From Alternaria dauci (Eukaryota; Ascomycota; Dothideomycetes; Pleosporales; Pleosporaceae): a DNA stretch of 64,000 nucleotides. A model generated the notes under the pieces. That model searched no databases, was not told the origin of the DNA, and saw only the letters and a program-made list of their open reading frames with translations. This document shows, in pieces, positions 10,401-21,121 of this stretch (within the stretch, counting starts at the first letter, position 1; the number at the start of each line of letters is the position of its first letter). The stretch is taken from the NCBI RefSeq assembly GCF_042100115.1, contig NC_091278.1, positions 434,001-498,000 on the forward strand, in the 5' to 3' direction. The translations under genes and the position numbers were made by a program.

Positions 10401-13400
10401 TTCGGGCTGAACGGTTGGATGACTGGCAAATACGAAGCTAGCCAACATGGATTCGAAGATAGTCAGGCTATCGACGTGGTTGAAGATTTTGTGCACTTAC
10501 TTATCATCATTCTCAGTGAGCGCACGTCATTGATACCCGCAGAGGATAACGATGAATCTCAATTAGCATCGATGCGCAAAGATATCGCTCATGTGCTATG
10601 CTTCAAGCCACTCTCCTTCTCTGACATGACCGCACGCCTGTCAGACCGGATTCAGAACATGGACGAATTTCCCACTGTCTTATCCGAAATGACCAAATTC
10701 CGTGCCCCCGAGGGCTTGTCCGATAGCGGGACATTTGAACTGAAGGAAGAGTACATTGATCTAGTAGACCCCTATCTTCATCAGTACAATCGCAACCAGA
10801 GGGAGGAGGCAGAGAACATATACAAGACCTACATGGCGAAGAAAACCGGAAAGCAGGCTAGCGATATCGTCTACGAGCCGAAGCTTCGCCCAATCCCTTC
10901 TGGTCTGTTTCAAGATTTGCCAGCATTCACCAGAACGCCGCTCTTTACTCAGGTGATATACTACTTGTTGGGCTATGGTTTGAGAGCAACAACAGCGACA
11001 CCAAACATTCCAGCCACTCGTGTCGAAACATACATTCAATTTGTCCTACAACTTCTTCTTGTGGCTATCCTCGAGGACAAAACAGGAGAGCATGAGTGGT
11101 CCGAAAAGAAACCCGATTCTCTTATCGCTTCGGTTTTGACCAGAAACGCAAGCATAGGCATATCAGGCCATCCGACCGTTCTGTCGATCCTGAAGACCTT
11201 ACAAGATAACGAAGCTTTCAAATCATGTGAACCAAAGATAAGCCTGATCCTACATAGGCTCAAGCAACGCCAACAAGACTTATTCATTGTCGCAGCGGCA
11301 GCAATCAACATGCCGGCGGATAGGATGGATACTGCATCACCTGCACCGCAAGATAAAGAGTACAAAGAGCTCAAGAAGAAGCAGGCACTTGATCGACAGG
11401 CCAAGGTTATGGCAGCTTTCAAAGAGCAGCAAGGAAAGTTTTTGGCTAACCAGGAGTTTGACTGGGGCGAGGACGATTTCAGTGATCTAGAAGACGAGAC
11501 AGGTGGACTTGTTGAACAGGAAAAGACTCTCAAATATCCTTCAGGCACATGCATCTTGTGCCAGGAAGATTGCAACGAACAGAGGCTGTATGGTTCGTTT
11601 GGATACATTTCCGAAAGCAGGATCATGCGACAAACTCCTCTGCACGATGAGGACTGGGTGGATGAAGTCGTACAAACGCCGAGCAGTCTTGATCGGTCGG
11701 CTGAAGATCTGCGACCCTTTGGCGTGGCTAGAAAGAACCGGCGCACTGTGGAGAGGGTCACTGCATCAGGCGAGCGCGTCACCAGTGAACGTCAAGAATT
11801 AGGGAAAGGATTCCCTCCTCTTTCCGTAACGCCTGGTCCGGTTACTACCGGGTGCGGACACATTATGCATTTTGCGTGCTTTGAAGTGTACCTGAATGCT
11901 ACCCAGAGACGCCACGTCAGCCAGATTGCGCGGAACCACCCTGAGCGGCCCGAGTTGAAGGAATTCATGTGTCCACTCTGCAAAGCTCTTGGGAACATCT
12001 TCTTGCCGATTATTTGGAAAGCAAAGAAGGTCTCTAGCACCGGGGTTCTCGAAACGAAACAACCCTTCGAGGAATGGCTGGAATCGCAACTAGTTGCGAC
12101 CCACAAGAGTCTTGAGAAAGGTTTGAAGGCCCCTGCAGACTTATCTCATGATCAGAAGATGCTCTATGAGTACGCAGAACGAGACTTTATCCAGCCTATA
12201 TCAAGTCGCTTGCCTGATCTGCTCAAGCCATCGCTACCTTCAACTGGTCTTGCTCTCTCTCAACCAGGACAGTTCGCACCTCGGTTCCAGGTCCCGCCTT
12301 TCTTGGGTGTACAACCTCCAGAGGTTGCTGAATCTGGATTAGGGTCCTCCCAGAACAGCCCAGCTTTGACGCAGGATGTTCCAATGGGAGAACTGATCAA
12401 GATATACCATAGATTGAGAGAGACCTTGAAAGTCAACAACATCAACTCCTCATTTGCGTATGCGCACACACCCGCCATGACAAACGATTTCACGCATACA
12501 GATGCACTTGCTCAGGCTCTCGGTTATTCTATTGCTGCCGCCGAGATTGCGCAACGAGGCGTGCAATCCGAGTCGGTACGTGGCACTCTGATCGATAAGA
12601 TTTCTCCACAAGCGGTGACCCATCTCCGTGTGTTCTCTGAAACGGTTTCTTCATACATTGCCATCGGAAGCTTGCGAGGGCAGGGCCCGAATAAGACTAT
12701 GGATGAGTTTGTGGAGATCCAGCGCCGTCAGTTCCGCCAGCTATTAGTCGGACATCCAGGCATCTCTGACCCAGAAGTGTTGAGCTTCGATCTGAAAGGC
12801 ATCGCACCACTACTGTGCCAGGACCCGTTCATCTTCCTCTCGGAATGTGCTGTTGGGGTCGTGCCGGCCACCAATCTTGATATCCATCACATCATGCGCC
12901 TTTGTTATCTTGCTGAGATCGTCCGGGTAGTCTTCGTCTTCGCCTTGGGTGTGAAGAACCAGTCGGCTGAGGATATGTCGCATCAAGAACTTCTCTTCCC
13001 CAATCCGGAACAGTTCATCAGCGCAAATATAGTTGCCACGGGCATGTCCGAAGAACAGATGAGCAATCTGCTCTGCTTCGTCTGCGTCATTGCCAATGTC
13101 GCTAGCCAGGGCGACTCTCCCGCCTCTTTTGACATGAACGATCTGCCCATTCCAGATCGTTTCAAGGACCCCAACTTCCTCTACTTCATACGTACTATGG
13201 TCTCGACGTACGCCCTACCATTCGTCCGCAAAGCTGCTATCCTCATGCATGTGCGATACGGTGTGGACCTTCCACATGTTTCCGCTGAACGCGCTGACGA
13301 ACCTGAACTCACGCGCCTTTCTTCGATACTTCGGCTGCCATCAGTGGACGAGATCTTCGCCTCTTTTGCCGCTCCTACTTCGGCAGGCAATACAACACGC

Positions 13401-14119
13401 TCCATTGTCGGAGGCTGGCTCCGTCATCTCCTCTGGGTAAGCAAAATTTGTGCACGAACTACATGCAAGATAAACACTGACTGTGGACACCAATTTTTAG
13501 GCACAAGCAGGCAACAACCCGCTCAAACCGACCGTATCACTGTCACATCCAGCAATCTTTGAGCTCGTCGGCTTACCAAAGAACTATGATACTCTGACCG
13601 ATGAAGCAATACGCCGCCGCTGTCCGACAACAGGCAAGGAGTTGACAGACCCCGCACTCTGTCTCTTCTGCGGCGAGATCATGTGTAGCCAAGCCGTATG
13701 CTGCATGACGAACAAGAACCGTGGAGGATGCAATCAACATCTAGCTAAGTACGTCATTCTATCACATCTCCAAAAGTCATCGAATAGCATCACGCTGAGC
13801 CATGGAGACCCTCCGGCATCGTGCAAAAGTTCATGCTAACACTTTTCACAGATGCGGCGGGCAGATCGGCCTCTTTATACACATCCGCAAATGCATGATT
13901 CTCTTCCTCAACCTCGACCACGGTACCTGGCACGTTGCTCCTTACCTCGATAAGCATGGAGAGGTCGACCCAGCGTTACGCCGCCACCACCAACTGTTTT
14001 TGAATCAGAAGCGGTACGATGCGCTGCTAAGGAAAGTGTGGCTCGAGGGTGGCGTGCAGAGTCTCATTGCTAGGAGGCTGGAGGGGGATGTCAATAATGG
14101 GGGATGGGAGAGTTTGTAG
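7491..14119 (+). CDS. UBR1: E3 ubiquitin ligase, UBR1-type N-recognin
   Basis: Three exons (7491-13436, 13501-13748, 13852-14119) give 2153 residues; a second ATG two codons on (7497) is equally possible. The UBR box is at about residues 84-156 (CGHIF, CKTC, CVLC, CFDASDHEGHQV, CDCGDDEAW). It binds type 1 basic N-degrons. A ClpS-like domain starts near 236 (FCLVLWNDEKHTVNDV) for bulky hydrophobic N-termini. An acidic stretch (about 410-455) and a proline run (about 473) follow. An atypical RING-H2 spans about 1353-1497 (CILCQEDC, CGHIMHFACFEVYL, FMCPLCKAL). The C-terminal autoinhibitory cap includes CLFCGEIMC and GGCNQHLAKCGGQIGLF, which is split by intron 2. This is the full UBR1 layout. The enzyme works with an E2 to target substrates of the N-degron pathway to the proteasome. 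The 6 kb first exon has no frame break. Confidence 0.96.
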
Positions 14120-14544
14120 ATTTGGCGTCTTGCAGCAAGCAAAAGTACGACTTTGCGTCTCGGTGAGAGGTGATTGTCTTCATGACTGTATGAATAGCTA
14201 GTGGGCGTTATGGAAATATACACCTTGTTTGCTTGTCTAGTAGACTTGTTCGAGATGTTTACCAAGCACCTTGTTCTTTCGGAGTTGCACCTGAGACTTG
14301 CGGTGCACACTATATGTGATTGCGGTATTTCTTGATGCAATATTGGCAAGGCATTTGTATGTGAACACCTTCGGGAGGTCTTCTGGGGCACAGGGGCACA
14401 ACTTGGAAAATTTACAAGATCTTTTGTATGTTACACACTATTTCATATATGATGGTGCTACACCAAGACTTCCGGACGCTCGGTTGTCTCATCTGCTGTG
14501 GTTGAATGCTGGACAGCAATCTCTTCACGCACTAGATCTCCTTG
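14120..14544. other. Convergent 3' intergenic region
   Basis: This lies between the stop codons of UBR1 (plus) and the Mtf2-like gene (minus). I see only 3' flanking sequence. Confidence 0.5.
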
Positions 14545-15945
14545 CTACGAGAGAAGATTGCGCTCGCCGTCTTCTGCTGAAGCTGTTGCTTCGGAAGACC
14601 CATCCGCTCCCTGATCCACACCTTCAACAAATGGTATGTATTCCGACACGCTCTCTTCTCTGTGGGCTCCAGACCTCTGTGTATGATTGCCCTCGCTCTG
14701 GGACTCAGCGCCTCTCTGAGCCTTCTGCTGCAGTGGCGCTTGCACCCTTCTAACAAGCGTACTATGTGCCCTCCTATCTCCACTCCTAAGGCCTAGTCTC
14801 TGCGCAATGACATCCCTCCATGTAATTATCTTCTGTAAGCCATCGGCATACATGTCCATGTTGTACACTAGCGCAAGCTCTGTTCCTAGTACACCACTCT
14901 TGGCCATGTTGTGTTCCCTGATTATGGCATCGAGGAGGCCTATTGTATCCGTGTCGAATTCAATGGCGCCGTCGTTCATCTCGGTGAGAAGGGCATTGAT
15001 GGTGGCGTACGAGGATTGTTGGATCCATGCTGCGCGTATGAGAAGCTTGTATAGCTTTGTCGTAGCGCCGAGAGCATAGGAAGAGCGGCCGAGTTTCTTG
15101 ATTGTGGGTAGGATGGAGAAGGGTAAGGGCGAAGAGGGGAATTCGGCACGAAGAGTCGCGACGCCGGTGACGAGATGGTGTGGATAGTTCTGAAAGAGGG
15201 CGCGCGCATCGGCGGAGAGCGGGTCGGGTTTGTGGGCGCTCTTTGGTTTGGGGGCTGCTTGTTTGGCGCCTCCGTTGCTGGCGTTGTCGAGATCTAGCTC
15301 GCGCACTCTGGTAAAGACTTCGCGGTCGAGGGTTTGCCAGAGGGCGCGATCGGTAGGGGCGTTGCGTATGAGTGCATCGACACGTTCTCGTTCGGCTAGA
15401 CGCATTTTCTTGAAAGTGGGTTCATTTGTCGATTCCGTTTTCGTCTTGGGCCTTCGAAGGAACGCACGCGTGTGCAATCGCGCTTCGCCGGTCAAGACTT
15501 GGTCGAAAACCTTATCCAAGGACGGCTGGGGGTGGTCTTCGTCGTCTTCATAGTACTCGTCTGCTATCTGATCGAGCTCGACGACATGATCTTTCTCCTT
15601 CTGCTGACGCCCTTGGGTTTCGAATTTCCTGTACAACTTCTGGAACGCGGCTCGCTCAGTGCCCGTTATGGTAGTCTTCCGCGGGGGTGCTTGGCCGACA
15701 GCAGGGGGCAGGTCCTCGTCTTCAAAGTAGAATGCATTTCTGTCGGAAACTTGCTCTCTGGCGTGCGGGCGCGAGGGCGAGATGATGTTGCGGCGAGCAA
15801 CGGACTGTGTGGCCGACTGCCACTGCTGGATCGTCGGTGTTTGGTAAAGGAATGGAAGGAGCGTCTTAGTCGGCGGGAGGCGAGAGCGTGACAATGCTCT
15901 GGCTGAAGTGGAGCATATAGACATGGACGAAATGTGCCGCACCAC
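14545..15945 (-). CDS. Mitochondrial Mtf2/Nam1-like C-terminal domain protein (tentative)
   Basis: Single-exon minus-strand gene, 466 residues. The first about 60 residues are rich in Arg, Ser and Thr and almost free of acidic residues (MVRHISSMSICSTSARALSR), a typical mitochondrial targeting sequence. The middle (about 75-250) is charged and probably disordered. The block at about 255-390 (PHHLVTGVATLRAEFPSSPLP to LVYNMDMYADGLQKIITWRD) looks like the conserved C-terminal domain of fungal Mtf2-like proteins, which in yeast (Nam1/Mtf2) couple mitochondrial transcription with RNA processing and translation. The end (about 400-466) is low complexity and poorly conserved. The family call rests on my memory of the domain; the mitochondrial location is better supported than the function. 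The start at 15945 has no in-frame ATG upstream that improves it. Confidence 0.62.
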   Translation of the reverse strand: MVRHISSMSICSTSARALSRSRLPPTKTLLPFLYQTPTIQQWQSATQSVARRNIISPSRPHAREQVSDRNAFYFEDEDLPPAVGQAPPRKTTITGTERAAFQKLYRKFETQGRQQKEKDHVVELDQIADEYYEDDEDHPQPSLDKVFDQVLTGEARLHTRAFLRRPKTKTESTNEPTFKKMRLAERERVDALIRNAPTDRALWQTLDREVFTRVRELDLDNASNGGAKQAAPKPKSAHKPDPLSADARALFQNYPHHLVTGVATLRAEFPSSPLPFSILPTIKKLGRSSYALGATTKLYKLLIRAAWIQQSSYATINALLTEMNDGAIEFDTDTIGLLDAIIREHNMAKSGVLGTELALVYNMDMYADGLQKIITWRDVIAQRLGLRSGDRRAHSTLVRRVQAPLQQKAQRGAESQSEGNHTQRSGAHREESVSEYIPFVEGVDQGADGSSEATASAEDGERNLLS

Positions 15946-16989
15946 AATTGCAACGCCGCAGACAAGACGAAAAACGACTGTGAATACACAAATGATGCAG
16001 CCCGCCGCCCAAGTCCCAAATCTTTCGAGATCGCCGCGCCCTAGTGGTGGTCTGAGCTCAACTTACCGTATCGGGAAACCCACAGAATCCATCGAAAACA
16101 CCAGCACCCAGTATCGAGGCAACACGATCGAAGGTACTGCATCACAAAACGATGAATGCCTATTGGCGAGGCTCAGTATACTGCATCGGGCAGGAAGCGG
16201 GTCCGTTGATTGCAGCACAGGGAAAGGTACCCATAGCCTCAGTCGAAGGGGATGATGCTCTATTGGCTGACCTCCAATATTCCGCTTCTGGTAATGAAAC
16301 AAGATCTATTGATCGCTGTAACAGGCGGCCCATTGCTGGAAACCGACAACAAATGAACTTACTTAGTGGCTGAGCTCAACATGCCGTATCGGGTAAGGGA
16401 CCGAGACCCCGTCGAAGACTGGAGGATGAAAAATCTCAGTGTCCATCACTGCCGAGCAACGGGAACAAACATACCATATCTGGCAAGTTGCGAAAATCTG
16501 TCGAAACCGATGATTACTGGAAACCGATACCTAACGGACAGCCCGAGCTTTAAGCCGAGCGACAAGGCATCATAAGGTCCAGAGGCCTGCCCTCTCATCT
16601 GTACGCGATGAGCAGAGGCAGTTTTATCACGCTACTTCAGAAGGTACTCAACACTGTCCATGGGCCTATGTGCAAGTCCTCGTGCCAGCGATCGTTGGTT
16701 TCGTTGTACTTTTGCGCCATTTGTGGACACCGAGATATGTAGTATCATCTCAAAAAGCTTCCTTCTTCTGCGTCTGACCTATGCGATGTGCTAATCTTGA
16801 CAATCACCCGTTGCATATTACTTTATCATCTGCAATAATACGATGGCATTGCATGTAGAGCGCACGAGTCTAAATGAACATGAATAAGACCCAGAAGAAA
16901 TTTACTCCGCTGCGCAAAAGGCGATTAGCCGTATTAAGAAGAAGAAAGTTTATCAAAAGAAAACAACAACCCAAACTTCTGAACCGATC
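15946..16989. other. Intergenic with degenerate tandem repeat
   Basis: Upstream flank of the Mtf2-like gene and downstream flank of the OYE gene. It contains no convincing gene. The repeat array is listed separately. The stretch 16600-16989 appears plain. Confidence 0.45.
16047..16520 (+). repeat. Degenerate tandem repeat, about five units of 90-115 bp
   Basis: The core ATACCGTATCGGG recurs in diverged form at 16063-16075, 16178-16190, 16278-16292, 16381-16393 and 16471-16483. The flank also recurs: TGAGCTCAAC is identical at 16053 and 16371. CTATTGGC or a close variant (TTAGTGGC at 16363-16370) precedes the later units near 16160, 16260 and 16363. Spacing between cores is about 115, 101, 102 and 90 bases. 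Units two and three are the most decayed. I saw this by eye, so unit limits are approximate. Confidence 0.5.
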
Positions 16990-18358
16990 TTATGCCTTCG
17001 TAGAGGGTGTTCGTGTTGGCAGTCCCTTAGAGATGCAGACAATCTGCTCATAGTAGAAAGCACTCTCAGCTCCAGCCCCTAAAGCTCTAACCGGAATCTT
17101 GCTGATCAACCAACTCGGCTTCACAGGATCCAGCCTCATGGTTACTTCGCCACCCGCAACTTCCTCTGTCAACAGTTTCTTTGCCCAGCTCGGATCCACA
17201 GCAGACGGTCGCGCCACGCCGATCAGGTCACAGGCGTTCTCGTCGAGCGCTGCCTTCATACCAGAAAGACTGCGGAAACCACCCGTGACCATCAAGACCA
17301 CATCCGGGAACCTCTGCCTGACGATCCTGGCGAAATCAAGGAAAAAGGCTTCACGCTTTGCGGTGCGCTCGGAAACTGGCTTCTCGCCGGGCGCAGGCTC
17401 GTCGCCCTTCATCATCCTCGGGTTCTCGTACGATCCACCGCTAATCTCGAGGAAGTCAATGCCTACGGCTTTGAGGTGTTCGATCTGCTCCATGAGCTCT
17501 GCCATATCGCTCTTCTGTGCAACGTCGGCGGAGTTGAGCTTGATGCCGACGGTGAAGGTAGGGGGAACGACAGCGCGAATAGCCTTGATAATGTCGAGAA
17601 CGATACGAACGCGGTTGAATGCCGAACCGCCGTAGTCGTCTGTACGCTTGTTGGTGTTTGGTGCCATGAAGATGTTCAGTAGATATCCGTGCGCGGCGTG
17701 CAGTTCTACACCATCCCATCCGTTCTCGGCCAGGAACTTAGCTGCGTTGGCATGCTTTGTTACAACGTCTTGAATCTCTGCTACTGTCATCTCTCGGGGG
17801 GTACCGAAAAGGATCTTTTGTGCAGTCTTTGCCCAGATGTTGTCCTCGAACTTCAGTGGGATGGGGCTAGGCGCAATGTTCTTCCCGAAAAGGCCCTTGC
17901 TACCGGCTCCAAGAGGGCTCTGACGTCCAGGGTGGTTGAGTTGAACGAGAGCTGGGACACCTTCGACACGGCATGCCTCTGCGTATCTGCGCCATTGTGC
18001 AATAATGTTTGGGTCGGAAGTGGGGTTGATAGCGACATCGAGCGCGTTTCCGAGCCAGCGCTCGTCAATCATCACATTGCCTTCAAACGACGTTAGTACT
18101 GGACAAGGTCGGTTTGTGGAGATAGATCTGTACCTGTTATGATGCCACCCCACCCTCCTTTCCCCCATGCTTTGTAGGCAGCCAACATTTGCTCTGTTGG
18201 GTTGTGGGACTTTGACATGGTCTCTGCCATTGCTGTCTATGAGAATGTTAGGAACATGATTGCACTGCGCTTGGTTCGTTGTGACTAACCTTGAGTAACC
18301 GGTTCTTGAGAACGAGACCGGATGGCAATGTTACGGGATCAGATAGCTTTTTCGACAT
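16990..18358 (-). CDS. NADH:flavin oxidoreductase, old yellow enzyme family
   Basis: Three minus-strand exons are inferred: 18290-18358, 18134-18236 and 16990-18080, giving 420 residues. The two 53-bp introns have GTTAGT and GTACAG donors, and the second carries a TACTAAC branch site. The spliced N-terminus reads MSKKLSDPVTLPSGLVLKNR then LLKTAMAE, the usual beginning of this FMN TIM-barrel family. Further on come the NHPGRQSP motif and HAAH at residues 185-188, which lies in the substrate-binding pair position. These are followed by GYLLNIFMAPNTNKRTDDYGGS, FLEISGGSYE and a phosphate-binding VTGGFRS. Such enzymes reduce activated C=C bonds with NAD(P)H. The subtype resembles bacterial-type xenobiotic or enoate reductases more than yeast OYE1. 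The first two exons are short and easily missed. Its real substrate is unknown. Confidence 0.9.
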
Positions 18359-19740
18359 CTTGAATGTATATACGGTAGAACGTGAGAAGGCGGGTTCTGT
18401 AAATCCGAGTTTTCGTGTAATCTTGGTGTTGAGTGATGTGATCTCTCAATTCGACTTTTGGTTTGGGTATCTTGTTAGCTCCAATATTGGTTCTTGTAGT
18501 GGTGCCGATAATATTAGTGTTGAAAGTGATGCTATTCTCTACTTTCGAGCTCCCGTAGACTACTATACATATACATTTCTCGATTCCTAGCTACGGTATA
18601 ACACGCGACTCTTCGGGGTGAAGTTTGACTAGTTTACTGATCACGGAACACTCTTAGCAGGAGGACCTGGACTAATGTAGAAGTGTCGGAAATGGGTCGT
18701 TAAGCGTGTCGGTCCACGGCAAAGCAGAGACATTTCGGCCCGATATCCAAGGACCCTTGGAAACGTTAAAAACGGACGAACTCGGGGGATGTTGAGAAAA
18801 ATGGCCGTATGCGGGTGCAACCTTCTTCTTTGGCATGTACTTGTCTGGCGTAACAGTTGACGATAATGACTTCTTGCGACTTGATTTGACGAACGTATGA
18901 CTGGGGTAGGGCAGAGTTCGTGCGGGTTTGCCAGGCGGATGAGGCATGGCAGGGTCCGTGCTAGGGGAATCCAGTTTGCCACCAGTCAATCGGGGTAATG
19001 TTCTTTCGGTAGATTACTCAACACAGGGAAGAAGAGACCGCGACATCAAATTAGCCATGATAAAGGCCGATGCGACTTCAAATCGCGAAGGACAGAGAAG
19101 GCCCCTGGAACAGCGCTGAGTAATGAGAGGTTAGTCGGGTTCGAGCTGTCGCCCTTGTTCGAGCAGGCACGCTCTTCTGCGCTTCACCATCCATCTGTCC
19201 GAGGCACTGTACCACCACAACCGCCGCGGACGAAGAACACCCAGATGACTAGGTACTGGTTATGGTTCGTAGTGAGAGTCTTGGGGAGTTTCGCTGTGAT
19301 GGGTGTCGGCGTCTTCTATGTTCTATCACCTCAGCCTGACGGCCACGTCGAATGATCAGCTCGGCTTCCGACGCCACCAGTCCCCTTACTGCGCGTTGGC
19401 ACACCTACCCACCCCTTTGCATACCTGCACCACAGCTTGCAACACCACATTGTTGCTTACGCCATGAGGAGGCATACACTGCGCTACCCAGGTACCTGTA
19501 CAAGGGATCTCTACATTTTACCACATTGTCCGGACGCTCTTGCTCGATTAGCACAATGCCCAGGTGGGATGAATGCATCTAGCAGTAGCAGTTTACGTTG
19601 CGGCTGATCTAGTGCTGGCCAAAACCCTCCGCTCGTTCAGCCTCACGCCTCCTTGCTCATTCGTGGGTCAACAATTGGTGTGAAATAAGTGGGGACCACC
19701 CTACCAACAATACCATCAGCTTACAGAGGATTTCAATATA
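18359..19740. other. Intergenic, 1.4 kb
   Basis: This holds the OYE promoter (18359 onward) and the flank of the F-box gene. Apart from one short membrane-type frame listed separately, I see no supported gene. Overlapping minus-strand frames at 18641-18989 show no recognisable product. Confidence 0.4.
19245..19355 (+). CDS. Possible 36-residue single-span membrane protein
   Basis: A short frame starts at an ATG directly after CCCAG, which could be a splice acceptor. It encodes 36 residues with one hydrophobic helix (WLWFVVRVLGSFAVMGVGVF), a basic residue early on and a short polar tail. I do not recognise it. It might be the last exon of a small organelle membrane protein or simply chance. 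No codon or homology evidence is available from sequence reading alone. Confidence 0.2.
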   Translation: MTRYWLWFVVRVLGSFAVMGVGVFYVLSPQPDGHVE

Positions 19741-20679
19741 ATGGCTTGTTTCTCACTTGCAGAGACAAGCTGCAGTAAGCTGAGCCCACGCGACTACCTA
19801 CATTTCCATTCCAAGGTGAACACGATGGTAGGTATTAATGCCGCAAGGCTCTTCTCTTTGACTTCATCTCCATTGCCTGCTACACGCTTCACAAACATGT
19901 CTACAAATCTCTCTGGAGGCAACAATCAGATCACGGAACACGATGCGACGCAACTGGGGTCCATGCAGTCTACAGCGCCAATGTCTCCGTTCAACCGTCT
20001 ACCCAGCGAAATCGTCCTGGATATCTGCAACCGCTTATCCCCATCCGAGCTCTGGTTCAATGCGCGGCCCATCTCCCGTCAATTCTACAGCTGCGCTAAC
20101 GAAGTGCTGCTACGGAAATGCTTTTATCAGGAGCAGGTTCGCTTTTCTTGGTGCTGTTTTTGGTGCAGCCTTGGACGCTCCCCCTTGGATACCGCAACGA
20201 GAACCATCGTTTCACTGTTTGGCGACGCGAGGAAGCTGCGCATACAGTGTATCAGCGATCAAGCTTTGCTTGCCAGGTTGGCTTTTGGGGAGCTGTGCAG
20301 CACGGTTGTGACGGCAGAGCAAAAGATCTATGTTTCTATTGGTGAGGGAGATGATGCGGTTATGATGACTCCTGCAGAATGGCAGAGGCGCATGGGGTGT
20401 CCGCCCAATAATTTACAGCAGCGACGGTACGACTTTCTGGTATTCTATTTTACTCGACTGGGAAGGAAAGCAAAGACCTGGCCCATCACAGCAAGCCTTT
20501 CGTCTGTTGTACATGTGCTAGGCTTCGTTGTAGTGGGTGCGGTTATCGCGGTTATCGCGGCCGTCGCCCTACTTGTTTTCTGCATCGCCTGGGAAACATT
20601 CAAAGTGGTCAAGAGCGTGTGGTCATGTCTGGATAGATTGATAGAGATGTGCCTACCGGATCGATTCATGCGACACTAA
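19741..20679 (+). CDS. F-box protein with C-terminal membrane segment
   Basis: Single open frame of 312 residues. The true start may be the first ATG (19741) or a later one. Residues about 83-128 form an F-box (FNRLPSEIVLDICNRLSPSE, then LWFNARPISRQFYSCANEVL), the module that ties substrates to SKP1-cullin ubiquitin ligases. The middle contains several Cys and Trp residues (RFSWCCFWCSLG) and has no known repeat domain. Near the C-terminus, about 258-286, there is a strong hydrophobic helix (HVLGFVVVGAVIAVIAAVAL), followed by a basic and amphipathic tail. An F-box joined to a membrane anchor is unusual and suggests a ligase acting at a membrane. An unspliced intron near residue 131 cannot be excluded. 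It lies at the head of three consecutive plus-strand orphans. Confidence 0.6.
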   Translation: MACFSLAETSCSKLSPRDYLHFHSKVNTMVGINAARLFSLTSSPLPATRFTNMSTNLSGGNNQITEHDATQLGSMQSTAPMSPFNRLPSEIVLDICNRLSPSELWFNARPISRQFYSCANEVLLRKCFYQEQVRFSWCCFWCSLGRSPLDTATRTIVSLFGDARKLRIQCISDQALLARLAFGELCSTVVTAEQKIYVSIGEGDDAVMMTPAEWQRRMGCPPNNLQQRRYDFLVFYFTRLGRKAKTWPITASLSSVVHVLGFVVVGAVIAVIAAVALLVFCIAWETFKVVKSVWSCLDRLIEMCLPDRFMRH

Positions 20680-21121
20680 TCAACGCAACGACGATCCGGT
20701 TATGCGACCATATGTAAGGGCTCAAGCACTCCGTGGTCTGTTTACTCGACTATAACTTCCGAACGACAAGGGACTGAGAGTTGAAGTGGTTGAGAGAGGA
20801 TCTGGCTGCCTAGATGATCAGGAACATGGTACTGCTGCCCCGTCCCGAGCAACTAGCCAACGGCTCTTCGCAACAGGCGTCAGCGCTCCCCAGAGACCCG
20901 GATGGACGATGCAGGGCAAAAACATCATCATCGGCCCCTCCTATACAGTGGATCAGGACGGTGTTGCTATGAGAACGTTGGTTGATGGTTGCGCCGTTTA
21001 TTTGGTCATGAGAGCATCTTCCACGAATGTTCTCACAAGCGGCCACGTTTTACAATTCCGAACCGGCACCTCACCTAAGACGACTTTGTAAATCAGGGTT
21101 CTCGGCGTTTACATTTCAGCC
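20680..21121. other. Intergenic between orphan genes
   Basis: There are 442 bases between the F-box gene and the next frame. A 101-codon open frame at 20786-21091 has no ATG in the first codons and no recognisable product, so I left it out. Confidence 0.35.

Noticed and set aside
11036..11782. 248-codon minus-strand frame inside UBR1
   Set aside because: It lies wholly within the continuous UBR1 coding frame, which carries clear RING motifs in the same stretch.
17099..17635. 178-codon plus-strand frame opposite the OYE gene
   Set aside because: The minus frame has full OYE motifs through this interval.
18641..18989. Overlapping minus-strand frames of 105-113 codons upstream of the OYE gene
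   Set aside because: Two frames overlap in different phases, neither has a known product or a convincing splice context.
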